DNA from: Nostoc sp. ATCC 43529
GTDB lineage: Bacteria; Cyanobacteriota; Cyanobacteriia; Cyanobacteriales; Nostocaceae
DNA: 64,000 nucleotides
Direction: 5' to 3'
Assembly (NCBI GenBank): GCA_003326205.1
Contig: LWTK01000030.1
Location: forward strand, 171,033-235,032
The notes under the pieces were generated by a model. The model searched no databases, had not been told where the DNA came from, and saw only the letters and a list, made by a program, of their open reading frames with translations. Below are positions 9,499 to 19,373 of the stretch, piece after piece (position 1 is the first letter of the stretch; each line of letters starts with the position of its first letter). The translations under genes and the position numbers were made by a program.

Positions 9499-10044
9499 CT
9501 ACGTCAAGTTTGAAGAGTTATTCGCGGTTGTTTTTTCCATTGATTCAAAAAATTGGGAAATCTCTTTAGTCGAACGTAGGTGATAAACACTTTTGGTGCT
9601 TTGAGCTTGCTTAATATACTCACGATATTTGGGAGTCAAATATTTGTGACATAACCAAAGCACGCGGTAGCTATTAAGGGAACTCCTCAATATTGGACTG
9701 TTTTGGGGCCAACCTTCTGGGGGTTTAAAGTAACCTTTGATGAATCGTTTAGTTACCCACCATCCATGTACATATAGCGGTAGGTCAACAAAAACCAGAG
9801 TATCTGCTTGGTTCAGTCGTCGCCAAAGGGTTTCCATGCAACCAAACCCGTCAATAATCCATCGGTCAGTCACTAAAATTTCCTCATGGGCGTGCTTATA
9901 GTCTTCATCTGGAACCTTAACACCTCCTGATTGATACTGAATCTTGTCCAAGACGTGAAGTGGCAAACCAGTGATTTGGCATAATTTCTTGCTTAAAGTT
10001 GATTTACCGCCTCCAGTATTGCCAAACACGGCTACTTTTTTCAT
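9499..10044 (-). CDS. Adenylate-kinase-like / FlaR-like P-loop NTPase
   Basis: 181 residues from the chosen ATG. Begins MKKVAVFGNTGGGKSTLSK, a classical Walker A at the very N-terminus, followed by LDKIQY and WIIDGFG, a pattern seen in the small AAA/adenylate-kinase-related proteins often annotated as DNA topology modulation protein. The frame extends 20 codons further upstream to 10104, but the Walker A position and an AGAGAG ribosome site just upstream favour the ATG at 10044. Soluble, no signal. Substrate unknown; the annotation as topology modulator in databases rests on weak evidence. Confidence 0.75.
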   Translation of the reverse strand: MKKVAVFGNTGGGKSTLSKKLCQITGLPLHVLDKIQYQSGGVKVPDEDYKHAHEEILVTDRWIIDGFGCMETLWRRLNQADTLVFVDLPLYVHGWWVTKRFIKGYFKPPEGWPQNSPILRSSLNSYRVLWLCHKYLTPKYREYIKQAQSTKSVYHLRSTKEISQFFESMEKTTANNSSNLT

Positions 10045-10190
10045 CGTCACTCTCTTTTTCGTGTAATTATCTGACCTTACCAAATTCATCACTACGCACA
10101 ACAAATAATTAGATCGCAGGCGTGAAATTTAACCCAAAAGCGAACCTGTAATGTTTTAATCTGTATGATGTCGCGTGATTTAACTAAACA

Positions 10191-12821
10191 ATGCCACGGC
10201 AAGCCCAAATAAAAAGCTCTAGGAAACTTTGGTTACTGGAAAGACTCAAAACTACTGTGATTTTTCTGTTAGTCCTGGGGCTATTTTTTATGGGACTTGC
10301 CACTCACATTGTGCGCCAATCATTTCCCCAAGAGAGTGGCACAATTCAACTACCTGGATTACAAGCTGAAGTAACTGTTGAGCGCGATAAATGGGGAGTT
10401 CCCCATATTTATGCTGCTAACTCCCACGATTTATTCATGGCGCAAGGTTACATTCACGCCCAAGACCGCTTTTGGCAAATGGATTTTTGGCGACACATCG
10501 GTTCTGGGCGACTCTCAGAAATGTTTGGTTCCTCTCAGGTTGAAACTGACAAATATCTGCGAACAATGGGTTGGGCGAGGGTGGCGCAGCAAGAAATCCC
10601 GCAAATCAATGCTCAAATGAAGGCATATCTGGAAGCTTACGCCGATGGTGTGAACGCTTATTTGGCAAAACATCAAGGCAGCACCTTGAGTTTAGAATAC
10701 GCTGTACTCAAATTTCTCAATCCTGCATATCAGCCAGAACCTTGGCAAATACTCCATTCTCTAACCTGGGGTAAGGTGATGGCTTATGATTTGGGCAGAA
10801 ATTTTCAGAGTGAAATTGAACGTGCAATACTCCTTAAAACTCTGACCCCTGCTGAAGTTGAGGAACTTTTTCCGCCCTATCCTCAGGACTTGCCAGTGAT
10901 TTTGCCGGAGTTCCAGCGAGGGGCAGGATATGAAAAGCTCACGCAAAGGCAAGGCAGTGCGTTGGGCGGGTTCCCCGACTTGAAGCAACTGCCGCGCAAA
11001 GACGCAAAGGTAGAAACAAGAGTTGATATGTCAATTCAGCAACTTCCAAATGTCTTCACGGCTTTAGATTCAATTAATCAGCCGATGATGGCTTTGGAAA
11101 AACTAATTGGTTCTACGGGTATTGGTATTGGTTCAAATAACTGGGTGATATCTGGTAAGCGCACAACCACAGGTAAGCCGATTTTGGCGAATGACCCACA
11201 TTTGGGCGTGCAAATTCCCTCGATTTGGTATGAGGTTGGTTTGCATTGCACGTCTAAGAGTGCAGAATGTCCTTACAACGTTGCTGGTTTTTCCTTTGCA
11301 GGGATGATTGGGGTAATTATAGGTCATAGCGATCGCATTGCTTGGGGTGTCACCAATGTTCAATCTGATGTGATGGATTTATACATCGAGAAAATCAACC
11401 CGAAAAACCCCAACCAGTATGAGGTCAATGGCAAATGGGTTGATATGGAACTTGTGAAGGAGACGATTCAAGTTGCAGGAAGTCAGCCAATTGTGCAAAC
11501 AGTTCGCTACACGCGACACGGGCCGATTCTCTCTGATGTTTCGCCCAATCTCCAGCAGTTACAACCTAGTCAGCCGCTAGAATTGCCGCAAAATTACGCC
11601 GTAGCTTTGCGCTGGACAGCATTGGCACCTTCTAAGCTAGGCTATGCTATCCCCGAAATCAATCGCGCCCAAAATTGGCAGGAATTTCGCACAGCTGCCA
11701 AGAATTATGATGTTCCTGCCCAAAATTTGGTCTACGCTGACATTGATGGCAATATTGGATACCAAATGCCAGGTAAATTCCCCATCCGAACCAAGGGGGA
11801 TGGGCGTTATCCGGTTCCTGGTTGGACGGATGATTATGAATGGCAAGGGTATATTGATTTTGAGGAACTACCCAAAAGTTTCAATCCGACCGAAGGTTTT
11901 ATTGCTAGTGCTAATAATTTAGTTTCCCGTGAATATCCGTATTTAATTACCGCAGACTGGGTTTATGGCTATCGGGCAAAGCAGATTGTTGAGATGATTT
12001 TACAAAAAACCGAGGCGATTTCTTTGAAGGATGTGCAGCAGATACAAGGTAGCGATCGCAATCTCAATGCCCAAACACTAGTACCATTACTGCAATCGAT
12101 GGCATTTGATACACCCCGTTTGCAAGCAGCCCAAAAACTGCTGCAAAATTGGGATTTGCAGTTGGGAATGACATCGCCAGCTGCGGCTTTGTTTGAAGTA
12201 TTCTGGAAACACTTACTGGCAGATACATTTCACGACCAGTTGCCTAAAAGGTACTTTCCCAGCGGGGGCGATCGCTGGTATGCTGTGGTGGCAAATTTGG
12301 TCAAACAACCAAATAGTTCTTGGTGGGATAATCGCAACACCCCAAAAATTGAGAACCGCGACCAAATCCTTCAAGAATCCTTCACAAAAGCCGTAGATGA
12401 ACTAGAACGCATTCAAGGTAAAGACCCGAAAAACTGGAATTGGGGCAAACTACATACTGTCACTTTCCGTCATGCTACCTTGGGTAAATCTGGGGTTGCA
12501 CCAATTGAAGCTTTGTTCAATCGCGGCGCTTTTGCCACGGCTGGTAATGGCGAAACAGTTAATGCTAACCGCTGGAAGGCTAATCAATCCTTTGAAGTGA
12601 CGGATATTCCTTCATTGCGGATGATTGTAGATTTGGGAAATTTAGATAATTCATTGGGCATTCACACCCCCGGACAATCAGGTCATGCGTTCCATCGACA
12701 TTACAAAGATATGGTCGATCCCTGGTGTCAGATTGAATACCACCCCATGCTGTGGCAAAAAACGAATGTTGCAGCAAATACTACTGCGACATTGAAGTTA
12801 ATGCCAAAATTTACAGAATAA
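10191..12821 (+). CDS. Penicillin acylase family protein (probable AHL acylase)
   Basis: 876 residues. A hydrophobic N-terminal segment (about 19-38) should serve as a signal anchor. The Ntn-hydrolase precursor layout is clear: alpha domain, a spacer, then GSNNWVISG near residue 315, where the serine becomes the N-terminal nucleophile of the beta chain after autocleavage. ANDPHLG follows, another family hallmark, and HTPGQSGH lies near the C-terminus. Length and layout match the periplasmic acylases such as PvdQ/QuiP and AiiC of Anabaena PCC 7120, which degrade acyl-homoserine lactones. Quorum-signal degradation is thus a reasonable role; penicillin is probably not the natural substrate. It is transcribed divergently from the P-loop NTPase gene and stands alone. 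Confidence 0.87.
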   Translation: MPRQAQIKSSRKLWLLERLKTTVIFLLVLGLFFMGLATHIVRQSFPQESGTIQLPGLQAEVTVERDKWGVPHIYAANSHDLFMAQGYIHAQDRFWQMDFWRHIGSGRLSEMFGSSQVETDKYLRTMGWARVAQQEIPQINAQMKAYLEAYADGVNAYLAKHQGSTLSLEYAVLKFLNPAYQPEPWQILHSLTWGKVMAYDLGRNFQSEIERAILLKTLTPAEVEELFPPYPQDLPVILPEFQRGAGYEKLTQRQGSALGGFPDLKQLPRKDAKVETRVDMSIQQLPNVFTALDSINQPMMALEKLIGSTGIGIGSNNWVISGKRTTTGKPILANDPHLGVQIPSIWYEVGLHCTSKSAECPYNVAGFSFAGMIGVIIGHSDRIAWGVTNVQSDVMDLYIEKINPKNPNQYEVNGKWVDMELVKETIQVAGSQPIVQTVRYTRHGPILSDVSPNLQQLQPSQPLELPQNYAVALRWTALAPSKLGYAIPEINRAQNWQEFRTAAKNYDVPAQNLVYADIDGNIGYQMPGKFPIRTKGDGRYPVPGWTDDYEWQGYIDFEELPKSFNPTEGFIASANNLVSREYPYLITADWVYGYRAKQIVEMILQKTEAISLKDVQQIQGSDRNLNAQTLVPLLQSMAFDTPRLQAAQKLLQNWDLQLGMTSPAAALFEVFWKHLLADTFHDQLPKRYFPSGGDRWYAVVANLVKQPNSSWWDNRNTPKIENRDQILQESFTKAVDELERIQGKDPKNWNWGKLHTVTFRHATLGKSGVAPIEALFNRGAFATAGNGETVNANRWKANQSFEVTDIPSLRMIVDLGNLDNSLGIHTPGQSGHAFHRHYKDMVDPWCQIEYHPMLWQKTNVAANTTATLKLMPKFTE

Positions 12822-13078
12822 ATTTATTATTTTCAGTGTAATTACATACACATCTGCGAAAAAATGCAGTATAAAGTAGCAGGGATATAAAAGTCATATC
12901 ATGTCCGATTGAATACTTATTATTTAGGCTGATGCCTTGAGGCACAGAGATTTGAATCATAAGTGATTAGCCGGACGCGATATCAGTAGCAGAAATAGAG
13001 ATTTTTGAAAAAAAGAAAAGTATTTTTGCTGACTATCAATTTCCTTTGCCCAACATTAGCAAAATATAGTCGGAGAAT
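12822..13078. other. intergenic region before lipoprotein gene
   Basis: 257 bp, AT-rich. No ORF, repeat or clear hairpin recognised. It contains the promoter region of the lipoprotein gene. Confidence 0.4.
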
Positions 13079-13531
13079 ATGGAACCTATGCAACATGTAG
13101 TTAAGAAAACTTTTATACTTTCAGCCACAGCTGCGATCGCATTATTATTTGCAAGTTGTGGAGAAAGTAAAGTTGCCCAATGTAACAAAATTATCAAAGT
13201 TGCCAATCAAGCTTCCGCTTTAGGTCAGGAATTCGGTAAAAATCCCAATCCAGCAAAAGGTTCTAAAGCTTTAACTGAACTCGCCGGCAAGATAGACCCA
13301 CTTACCCAAGAAATGAAAGCATTAGAAATTAAAGATGAGAAACTCCAAGGTTTTCAAGGACGTTTCCTCACACTTTATCAAGACATCACTAAAGAATTGA
13401 AGAATGCAGCAACAGCTATAGATAAAAAGAATCTCCCAGCAGCAAAGAAATCTTTGACATCTCTACAAAAGAGTGGTCAGGAAGAAAGTTCAATAGTCAA
13501 GGAAATTAATAGCTATTGTTCTGGAAAGTAA
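13079..13531 (+). CDS. Small lipoprotein, helical, function unknown
   Basis: 150 residues. The N-terminus is a lipoprotein signal: basic VVKK, a hydrophobic run, then a lipobox LFASC near residue 27, so the mature protein starts at that cysteine. The remainder is lysine-rich and predicted helical, with two further cysteines (QCNK early, SYCSGK at the end) that could pair. An ATG three codons downstream (13088) is an alternative start; GGAG lies just upstream of both. Related small lipoproteins are common in Nostocales but have no assigned function. Standalone gene. Confidence 0.72.
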   Translation: MEPMQHVVKKTFILSATAAIALLFASCGESKVAQCNKIIKVANQASALGQEFGKNPNPAKGSKALTELAGKIDPLTQEMKALEIKDEKLQGFQGRFLTLYQDITKELKNAATAIDKKNLPAAKKSLTSLQKSGQEESSIVKEINSYCSGK

Positions 13532-13970
13532 CTAAGTAGGCCGGTGTGAATATTTATCATTAGGTTCAGGCAGGAGGCAGGAGGGAAGAGGGTTTTAGTT
13601 CACTTAACCTTTATTAACATACTTTGGTTTTTTGCAGATGTTCTACTTAATTGTGCAAGAAATTTTGATAAAAAATTTTGCGACTCGTATAGCAGGGAAC
13701 AGGGAATAGGCAACAGGCTTGCGAAAGTTTCTTGATGCGAATGTTTAACATAATCTCAGTGGCTACTGCTATAAACAAGCTTTTGGAAGTCGCAAAAGTT
13801 AGTTTGTGACTTCCAAATCAAAAAATATCCCACTGTTTGCAGTCAACAGTTATAGAGACGTTTAATTCCAACGTCTCTACTCACATACAGTTAGTCATGC
13901 ATTCTTTACATGGCCTTAGTTTAAGACCTAAGCTGGATTCATCCAGAGGATTTACGTAGGCGATCGCCCG
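13532..13970. other. intergenic region with palindromic repeat
   Basis: 439 bp. Contains short low-complexity AGGCAGGAGG-type repeats near 13570 and a diverged copy of the AGAGACG palindrome at 13854-13878. No gene recognised. Confidence 0.5.
13854..13878. repeat. AGAGACG palindromic repeat, diverged copy
   Basis: Arms AGAGACGTT and AACGTCTCT around TAATTCC. Related to the AGAGACGCGATTAATCGCG family found at 21363, 46923, 49350 and 53541. The change from CGCG to GTT/AAC is matched in both arms, so pairing is kept. Confidence 0.65.
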
Positions 13971-15746
13971 ATGTCTATTCCCCAAATTAGTGAGTTTACT
14001 ATCCGTCGTCATGCCAATGCCAAATCTTTCCAGCGGGGCGAGGCATATTATCAGGCTGGCGCTGTCAATGCTATCACCCAACGTGGTGGTCTGCTTCAGG
14101 CAGATGTTGTAGGTAGTGAAGCCAGACCTTATCATGTCAGCCTGAATTTTGATAGTAGTGGATTAACTTCTGTCAACTGCACCTGTGCATACAACTTTGA
14201 TGGGTGGTGCAAACATATTGTGGCGACGATGCTCGTCTGTGCGCGTCACTCAGAACACATTGAACAGCGTCCGACTTTGGAAGAATTACTCGATCGCTTA
14301 GATCCTGTCCAAACTCAAAGGCTAGTGCAAGATTTAGTAGCAGAATACCCAGGGCTGATTGAGGCGATCGACCGGCGTGTTAGTTGGATGATTGCTCCTG
14401 TTGTTCAGCAAAAAAGTACCAAACGCCTGCGGCGCAGTACTATCGATCTAGCTCCCTTTCGGCGGGAAGTGCGACAGATTATTTGCAACGCTGTGTACTC
14501 TTTCGAGCAAGGTTACGAAGAAGACCTGATTACTGAAGAATTACTGAATCTGGTGCAAACTGCCGTAGATTTTAGCGAACGAGGAGAGGCTGAAAATGCG
14601 ATCGCTATTTTAGAGGCGATTACCTCTACCTGTGTGGAAAATTGGCACGATGTCGCAGAATACGGTGCCCAAAATGATGAAATTGTTCAGGAATTAAATT
14701 ACGCTTGGTGTGAAGCAATTCTCGCCGCCGAACTCACCCCAGACGAAAAAGTTGATATTCAAATAAATTTAGAAGCATGGCAAGACGAATGGAATGCTGA
14801 TTTTGGCCTGATTATGGAGGCTTTACGCCAAGGTTGGGATTATCCACCCCTGGTGGAAGTTCTCCAAGGTAATATTACCGAAAGAGGAGCTTGGGAAGAA
14901 GATGTACCAGACTATGCAGACGATTTGGCACTAATTCGCCTCAAAATCCTCGAACGTCAGGAACGTTACCAAGAATATCTGTATTTGGCCCAAGCAGAAG
15001 GGCAAACCGAGCAATATCTCACAATGCTGGGGCGTTTAGGCAGAGTAGAAGAAGCCATCAATGCTGCCCAAACTCAGATGAACTCGAAGGAAGAAGCTTT
15101 TGCCTTAGCGAAAACACTCACCGACAAGGGAGCATTACAGCAAGCATTAGATATCGCCCAAAGTGGATTAAATTTACCAGGTAATTGTCAGCATGAGTTA
15201 GGAACTTGGACAAGTGATTTAGCTGTTGAATTGGGTAATGATGAAGCTGCTTTATTAGCAATCAAGGCGGCTTTCCAAGTCAAACCCTCGTTTTCGGACT
15301 ATCAAAAGATGCAAGAATTAGCTGGCGAAAACTGGGAAACTGTCAAAACAGATTTGCTCAGAATCATCCGTAGTTATGGTGGTTGGGGAACAGAATCAGC
15401 CAAAGTGGATATTTTATTGCACGAGGGGCTAATTGATGATGCAATTGCGATCGTTAGTGAACTTAGTTCTTATTATTCTGAGTTAATTCACCGAGTTATG
15501 GATGCTGCTATTCCCCATAATCCTAGTTGGGTAATTGCCAATGCCTGTAATCGTGCTGAAAAAATTATGGATGCAGGTAAAGCAGAATACTACTACTATG
15601 CCGTGGAATGGCTAAAAAAAGCGCGTGTTGCTTACTTGGAATCTGGGAGAAAGGCTGACTGGTTAAGCTATCGAGAAAATTTGATGCAAACCCACACTCG
15701 TAAGCGTAAATTAATGGCAATGTTTAAGCAAAAGGGTATGGAGTAG
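13971..15746 (+). CDS. SWIM zinc-finger protein
   Basis: 591 residues. A SWIM zinc finger is complete near the N-terminus: C70, C72, C80 and H82 (CxC..CKH) in the setting VNCTCAYNFDGWCKH. The rest is an acidic helical region rich in TPR-like pairs (for example LGRLGRVEEAINAAQ and KTLTDKGALQQALDIAQ), which suggests protein-protein contacts. SWIM domains bind DNA or protein partners and in bacteria often accompany Snf2-type helicases; none is adjacent here. The ATG at 13971 matches the family start, with GATCGCCCG immediately upstream and no strong Shine-Dalgarno. Soluble. Confidence 0.85.
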   Translation: MSIPQISEFTIRRHANAKSFQRGEAYYQAGAVNAITQRGGLLQADVVGSEARPYHVSLNFDSSGLTSVNCTCAYNFDGWCKHIVATMLVCARHSEHIEQRPTLEELLDRLDPVQTQRLVQDLVAEYPGLIEAIDRRVSWMIAPVVQQKSTKRLRRSTIDLAPFRREVRQIICNAVYSFEQGYEEDLITEELLNLVQTAVDFSERGEAENAIAILEAITSTCVENWHDVAEYGAQNDEIVQELNYAWCEAILAAELTPDEKVDIQINLEAWQDEWNADFGLIMEALRQGWDYPPLVEVLQGNITERGAWEEDVPDYADDLALIRLKILERQERYQEYLYLAQAEGQTEQYLTMLGRLGRVEEAINAAQTQMNSKEEAFALAKTLTDKGALQQALDIAQSGLNLPGNCQHELGTWTSDLAVELGNDEAALLAIKAAFQVKPSFSDYQKMQELAGENWETVKTDLLRIIRSYGGWGTESAKVDILLHEGLIDDAIAIVSELSSYYSELIHRVMDAAIPHNPSWVIANACNRAEKIMDAGKAEYYYYAVEWLKKARVAYLESGRKADWLSYRENLMQTHTRKRKLMAMFKQKGME

Positions 15747-15776
15747 AAGGGAGTGAGGAAATGGGGAGGATAACTT

Positions 15777-15830
15777 TTAACTCCTAACTCCTAACTTCTA
15801 ACTCCTAACTCCTAACTCCTAACTCAACAC
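15777..15830. repeat. Heptanucleotide tandem repeat (CTAACTC)
   Basis: About seven copies of a 7-bp unit CTAACTC with a few variants, a typical Nostoc STRR. It fills the gap between the convergent SWIM and PEP-CTERM genes. Confidence 0.85.
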
Positions 15831-16624
15831 TTTGCTAAGTCCTTTTTCTTTTTGAGGATGATACCAAAAGCAGCCGCTATGAAGGTTCCAAAAATACTAG
15901 CGGGTTCTGGGACAGAAGTTTCTTCCACAGGTATGGGTACTTTGATATTCAAATGTTTCAAGGGGGTGTTAGTCAAAGTTAAAGATGTTATGGTTGGCGA
16001 ACCGGGAATATCGGATTGGAAATCAAAGACTGTGGGAGTTAAACTACCATTGCGATCGCTATATCGTTCGCCATAGCCATAAACTTCAAAAGTGCCCTGA
16101 TACTGTTTTCCGGTGTCTGGGTCGGTGACAGTACCAGCGTAAAAGGCTTTAATGAAATTAAATTCGTCTTGAACTACTCCCTGAAATGTTATTCCTGCCA
16201 ATTGTCCTTGGTATTTGAAGGGAGTCAACTGACCACCAGAAAGAACCGGCGATGCCAAAACACCATCGAAGGAGACAAAAGGAATACCTTTAAAGTCAAC
16301 GAAGTAATGCAGACTTCCATCAGAACGTGTTTCTACCTGCAAATAGTCTGATTGATACACAGGAACGTAATTAGGATTATTAGTAGTACCTAAGTTCCGG
16401 TAATAAGTTCCAGTCTCATCAGTATCAATACGAGTAATACTGTTATTGAAATTGGGATTATTTCTGGGGAGTTCGATAGTTCCGGATAATGTACCAGTGG
16501 TTTTAATTGTAATGAATTGAGCCGCAAAAGCACCGGAACTGCCCAAACCAATAATGGCTGCGGTTAAACAAGTACTGCTAACAATTGCACTACCCAGCTT
16601 AGCCCCTGATGAACTTACTTTCAT
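15824..16624 (-). CDS. PEP-CTERM sorting-domain surface protein
   Basis: About 266 residues. The N-terminus is a signal peptide (MKVSSSGAKLGS, hydrophobic run, cleavage after GAFA). The body is beta-rich with no recognised enzyme motif. The C-terminus has the PEP-CTERM layout: VPEPASIFG, a hydrophobic helix, and a KKKK cluster, so it should be processed by an exosortase. The start at 16624 has AGGAG 9 bp upstream and begins directly at the signal peptide; the frame could extend 13 codons upstream. It is not linked to the scytonemin genes. Function unknown. Confidence 0.82.
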   Translation of the reverse strand: MKVSSSGAKLGSAIVSSTCLTAAIIGLGSSGAFAAQFITIKTTGTLSGTIELPRNNPNFNNSITRIDTDETGTYYRNLGTTNNPNYVPVYQSDYLQVETRSDGSLHYFVDFKGIPFVSFDGVLASPVLSGGQLTPFKYQGQLAGITFQGVVQDEFNFIKAFYAGTVTDPDTGKQYQGTFEVYGYGERYSDRNGSLTPTVFDFQSDIPGSPTITSLTLTNTPLKHLNIKVPIPVEETSVPEPASIFGTFIAAAFGIILKKKKDLAKC

Positions 16625-17421
16625 GAACAATTTGCTCCTGTAATCGCCGAGAAAAAGACACACCTAGTGTGCTGAGATTCATTTAAAATGTTTCTTCAGC
16701 ATGATTTATTATTCCCAAAGTATTTATCGAAGTTTCATTAATCACAAAAAAAATGGTGAAAAAAGTTGGAACATTTTATTTACTAAATTAGTCTGCATAG
16801 TCTATTATCAAAATAACTCTCTACTTCAAACGGCAGTATAATTCAGAATTATTAGCGGCTCTCTGTCTAGCTTTCAGACCTAAATACTGTACTTCATTTT
16901 CCTTAAAATCTGCTGTAAATCTAATTAAACAAGAGAGGCTTAGAGCTTGTTGGAAGTTGAGTTAAGGAACTCAAAGGTTAAGCCAAGATTAAAGTTTCAT
17001 GGTTGGATTTCAAACGAAATTATGTTTTATATCTATCAGCGATCGCAATATTGGTCTGATATGATTCAGTTTGACAATATCCTTCCTGGCTATAAATAAG
17101 CAATTAGAAACAGTAACAAAAACAAGGGGAAAAGCTACACATCAACGTATTAGCAATATACAGGCATTGAAAATAAACTGAAGTTATGTACTTCAGTTTC
17201 AAAGCGTTAGAGGCACAAGGACTTGCACCTCTACGACAGATGTGGTTTAAATACATGAAAAAGGCTGTAATTTACCAATTTTGACTTAGAGAATCCTGAA
17301 TTTTGCTTTGAAATTTCATCGAAAATTTTTCAGGTGACTGCGGAAGGGTTAGGGTTTTGGTGTCCAAATTTATAGCTACAAAGCGGCTACTTAAACTGAA
17401 CAACCACTAGCGCAACAACTT
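16625..17421. other. intergenic region, no gene recognised
   Basis: Nearly 800 bp of AT-rich sequence with a single HIP1-like site. I see no ORF with family features and no clear structured RNA. Confidence 0.4.
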
Positions 17422-17625
17422 ATGCAACGATACACATACATGAAAGTAGGTCAGTCTGTAGTGTTAACCGACCACATAACAGGTGATGAGTTAGTTTTGC
17501 AAGGCGATGACTATATCAATTTCCTGAATCAGGTTATGGCTATGACTAAAAAGTTAGTGTTTCCCCAAGATAAGTGGTTAACTTGCAGCGAATTCATTGA
17601 CTACCATATTAGTCAATACTTTTAA
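17422..17625 (+). CDS. Small hypothetical protein
   Basis: 67 residues, starting MQRYTYMKVG. Balanced composition and no low-complexity runs, so a real gene is plausible. No motif recognised, no membrane segment. No clear Shine-Dalgarno; an internal ATG at 17440 is an alternative. It stands alone, next to a dispersed repeat. Whether it is expressed cannot be judged from sequence. Confidence 0.4.
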   Translation: MQRYTYMKVGQSVVLTDHITGDELVLQGDDYINFLNQVMAMTKKLVFPQDKWLTCSEFIDYHISQYF

Positions 17626-17649
17626 TAAGTAACTAAACCTAAAAAAACG

Positions 17650-17740
17650 TAATGACCTCACCCCCAGTCCCTCTCCTTCAAGGAGAGGGGAGCAAAAAGC
17701 CTAATTTTTCCTTACTCCTCCCTCTCCTGGTAGGCTATCT
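17650..17740. repeat. Dispersed CCTCACCCCCAG repeat, copy 1
   Basis: Begins GACCTCACCCCCAG and contains hairpin arms CCTCTCCTT/AAGGAGAGG. Nearly identical over about 80 bp to the copy at 49195-49277. The sequence GGTCAAAATCCTGTACATCG at 17877-17896 is the inverted flank seen beside other copies (49185, 59235). Confidence 0.8.
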
Positions 17741-17974
17741 ATTAGTCACATCTTTCTTAACAAAGGTGAAAGCTATTTCTAGAGGTAATTTCACGGTGAT
17801 GATGCCTAGCAGGTATTGACAAATAAAGAAAGATATGATTTTGGGATGGATTGGTATTTGTCTACCCAAAAGTGAGGTCAAAATCCTGTACATCGAATTC
17901 ACGTTAAACTATGCTTTAACTCCTATAACTATGAAGATTGCCCTATTGCCTTCTTGCCTATTGCCTTTTAATCA

Positions 17975-19366
17975 TTACCGATTTCCACCCTGAGTTGAAA
18001 CTGTTAATACTTGCGGTGGTGTAGCATCAGGTGGATAGAGAAAGTCTACTTCTACTAAAGAGCGATCGCCAGCTTTCATGTTTAATGAAACTAAGGGTTC
18101 TCCTGGTTGACCCCGCTTTTGTACTAAATGTACAAACTCTGTTTTTGGCTGATTTTGCTCGTTTTTATAACGTATCCGCACTGTTCCTCGAAAGAAGACT
18201 TGACGCGCTGGTGTACTCAAAAAGCGTAACCCTGGCTGAACTAACCGATCCTCTTTTAGCGGAGTTTGTATTGATACACTCACTGTTTGAGGACTTTGGG
18301 TATTGTTATATAACGGCAACTTCAAACTATATTGAATCCCATAGTTGCCATGTGCGCGATATGCAGTGTCAGGGTAGCGCACCAGCATCTTACCACTTTG
18401 AATTTGATTAGTTCCTAAGGTACCACGATGCAGGGTACTCAGAGCATAGGAAAACATTTGGCCGGGTTGGGGAATAGTCAAATACCTAGCTTTAGGATTA
18501 TCTACTAATAAGGCTCGCCATTGGGTACCAGCAACCACTCCAGCAACACGCCCATAAATTATTGGCTTGTCAGTTTCTTCTAAAGGAGTGGGAGTTTTAT
18601 CCCGTGGGGTAGACAAATCACCATTATTTAGTAGATTTTCCCACTCTTCCAAAGTCGGCGCACGTTCCCCACCATCAGGATTTGTAGGGGCAAACATGGC
18701 TAGACTAGCTGCATAGACACGGCCATTACTTTGCAACCGTATCAAAGTAGACCGACCATTGAGAGGCGGCGTCAATCCCTGCACCGGAATTGGTAAATTT
18801 AGTAACATCCGACTTTGCCCTGGTGGAATTTCAATTTGGGCAGGGAAAATATTTTGTCGTTGTCCTCTTAATATATCAGTCATCACGCGATCGCCAGGGC
18901 CAGCAAAAATTTTTCCTAAAGGATTTGGGGTAAAGGATGGTAACTCAATAAATGGTGCATCGGGCTGGCTTAAATAACTCGCTGCCTGGAAAATATTTAC
19001 CTTTACCGACTGGGAACCGGGGTTATGCAACATTATCCCCAGATAAAGAGAACGTAAATTTTCTGGTGGTTCAGCTTTAGCTACATGATGAGCAAAAATA
19101 TCAAATCGTCCTCGAAAGGGAAAATTTAGATGTGCTGTGGGAAATTTTTTGTCTTTTGGTGGAAAAGTTGAAAGTAAAATTCCTTCTTTTAAAACCAATT
19201 CTGGACTATTGCTGTTAAAAGTTGGCACCGTATCTAACTTACCCGGTAAAGGTCGTACTTGTTGTGATTGAACGACTTCTTGAGGTGGTGGTGTAACAGG
19301 TGTGGATTGGGCTATGGGAAAACTTAGTAAAAATGGCAACATATACTTAGGTAACACTTTGAACAT
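17975..19366 (-). CDS. DUF3370 exported protein
   Basis: 463 residues. A short signal peptide (MLPFLLSFPIAQS) is followed by a Pro/Gln-rich stretch and then the cyanobacterial DUF3370 fold, recognised by the LNFPFRGRFDIFAHHVAKAE and LGIMLHNPG regions and conserved GDRVMTDILRG. Beta-rich, no catalytic motif visible, likely periplasmic or outer-membrane associated. Its start lies about 8 bp past the stop of the peptidase C15 gene, so the two probably share a transcript. Function is not established. Confidence 0.85.
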   Translation of the reverse strand: MFKVLPKYMLPFLLSFPIAQSTPVTPPPQEVVQSQQVRPLPGKLDTVPTFNSNSPELVLKEGILLSTFPPKDKKFPTAHLNFPFRGRFDIFAHHVAKAEPPENLRSLYLGIMLHNPGSQSVKVNIFQAASYLSQPDAPFIELPSFTPNPLGKIFAGPGDRVMTDILRGQRQNIFPAQIEIPPGQSRMLLNLPIPVQGLTPPLNGRSTLIRLQSNGRVYAASLAMFAPTNPDGGERAPTLEEWENLLNNGDLSTPRDKTPTPLEETDKPIIYGRVAGVVAGTQWRALLVDNPKARYLTIPQPGQMFSYALSTLHRGTLGTNQIQSGKMLVRYPDTAYRAHGNYGIQYSLKLPLYNNTQSPQTVSVSIQTPLKEDRLVQPGLRFLSTPARQVFFRGTVRIRYKNEQNQPKTEFVHLVQKRGQPGEPLVSLNMKAGDRSLVEVDFLYPPDATPPQVLTVSTQGGNR

Positions 19367-19373
19367 ACAGACA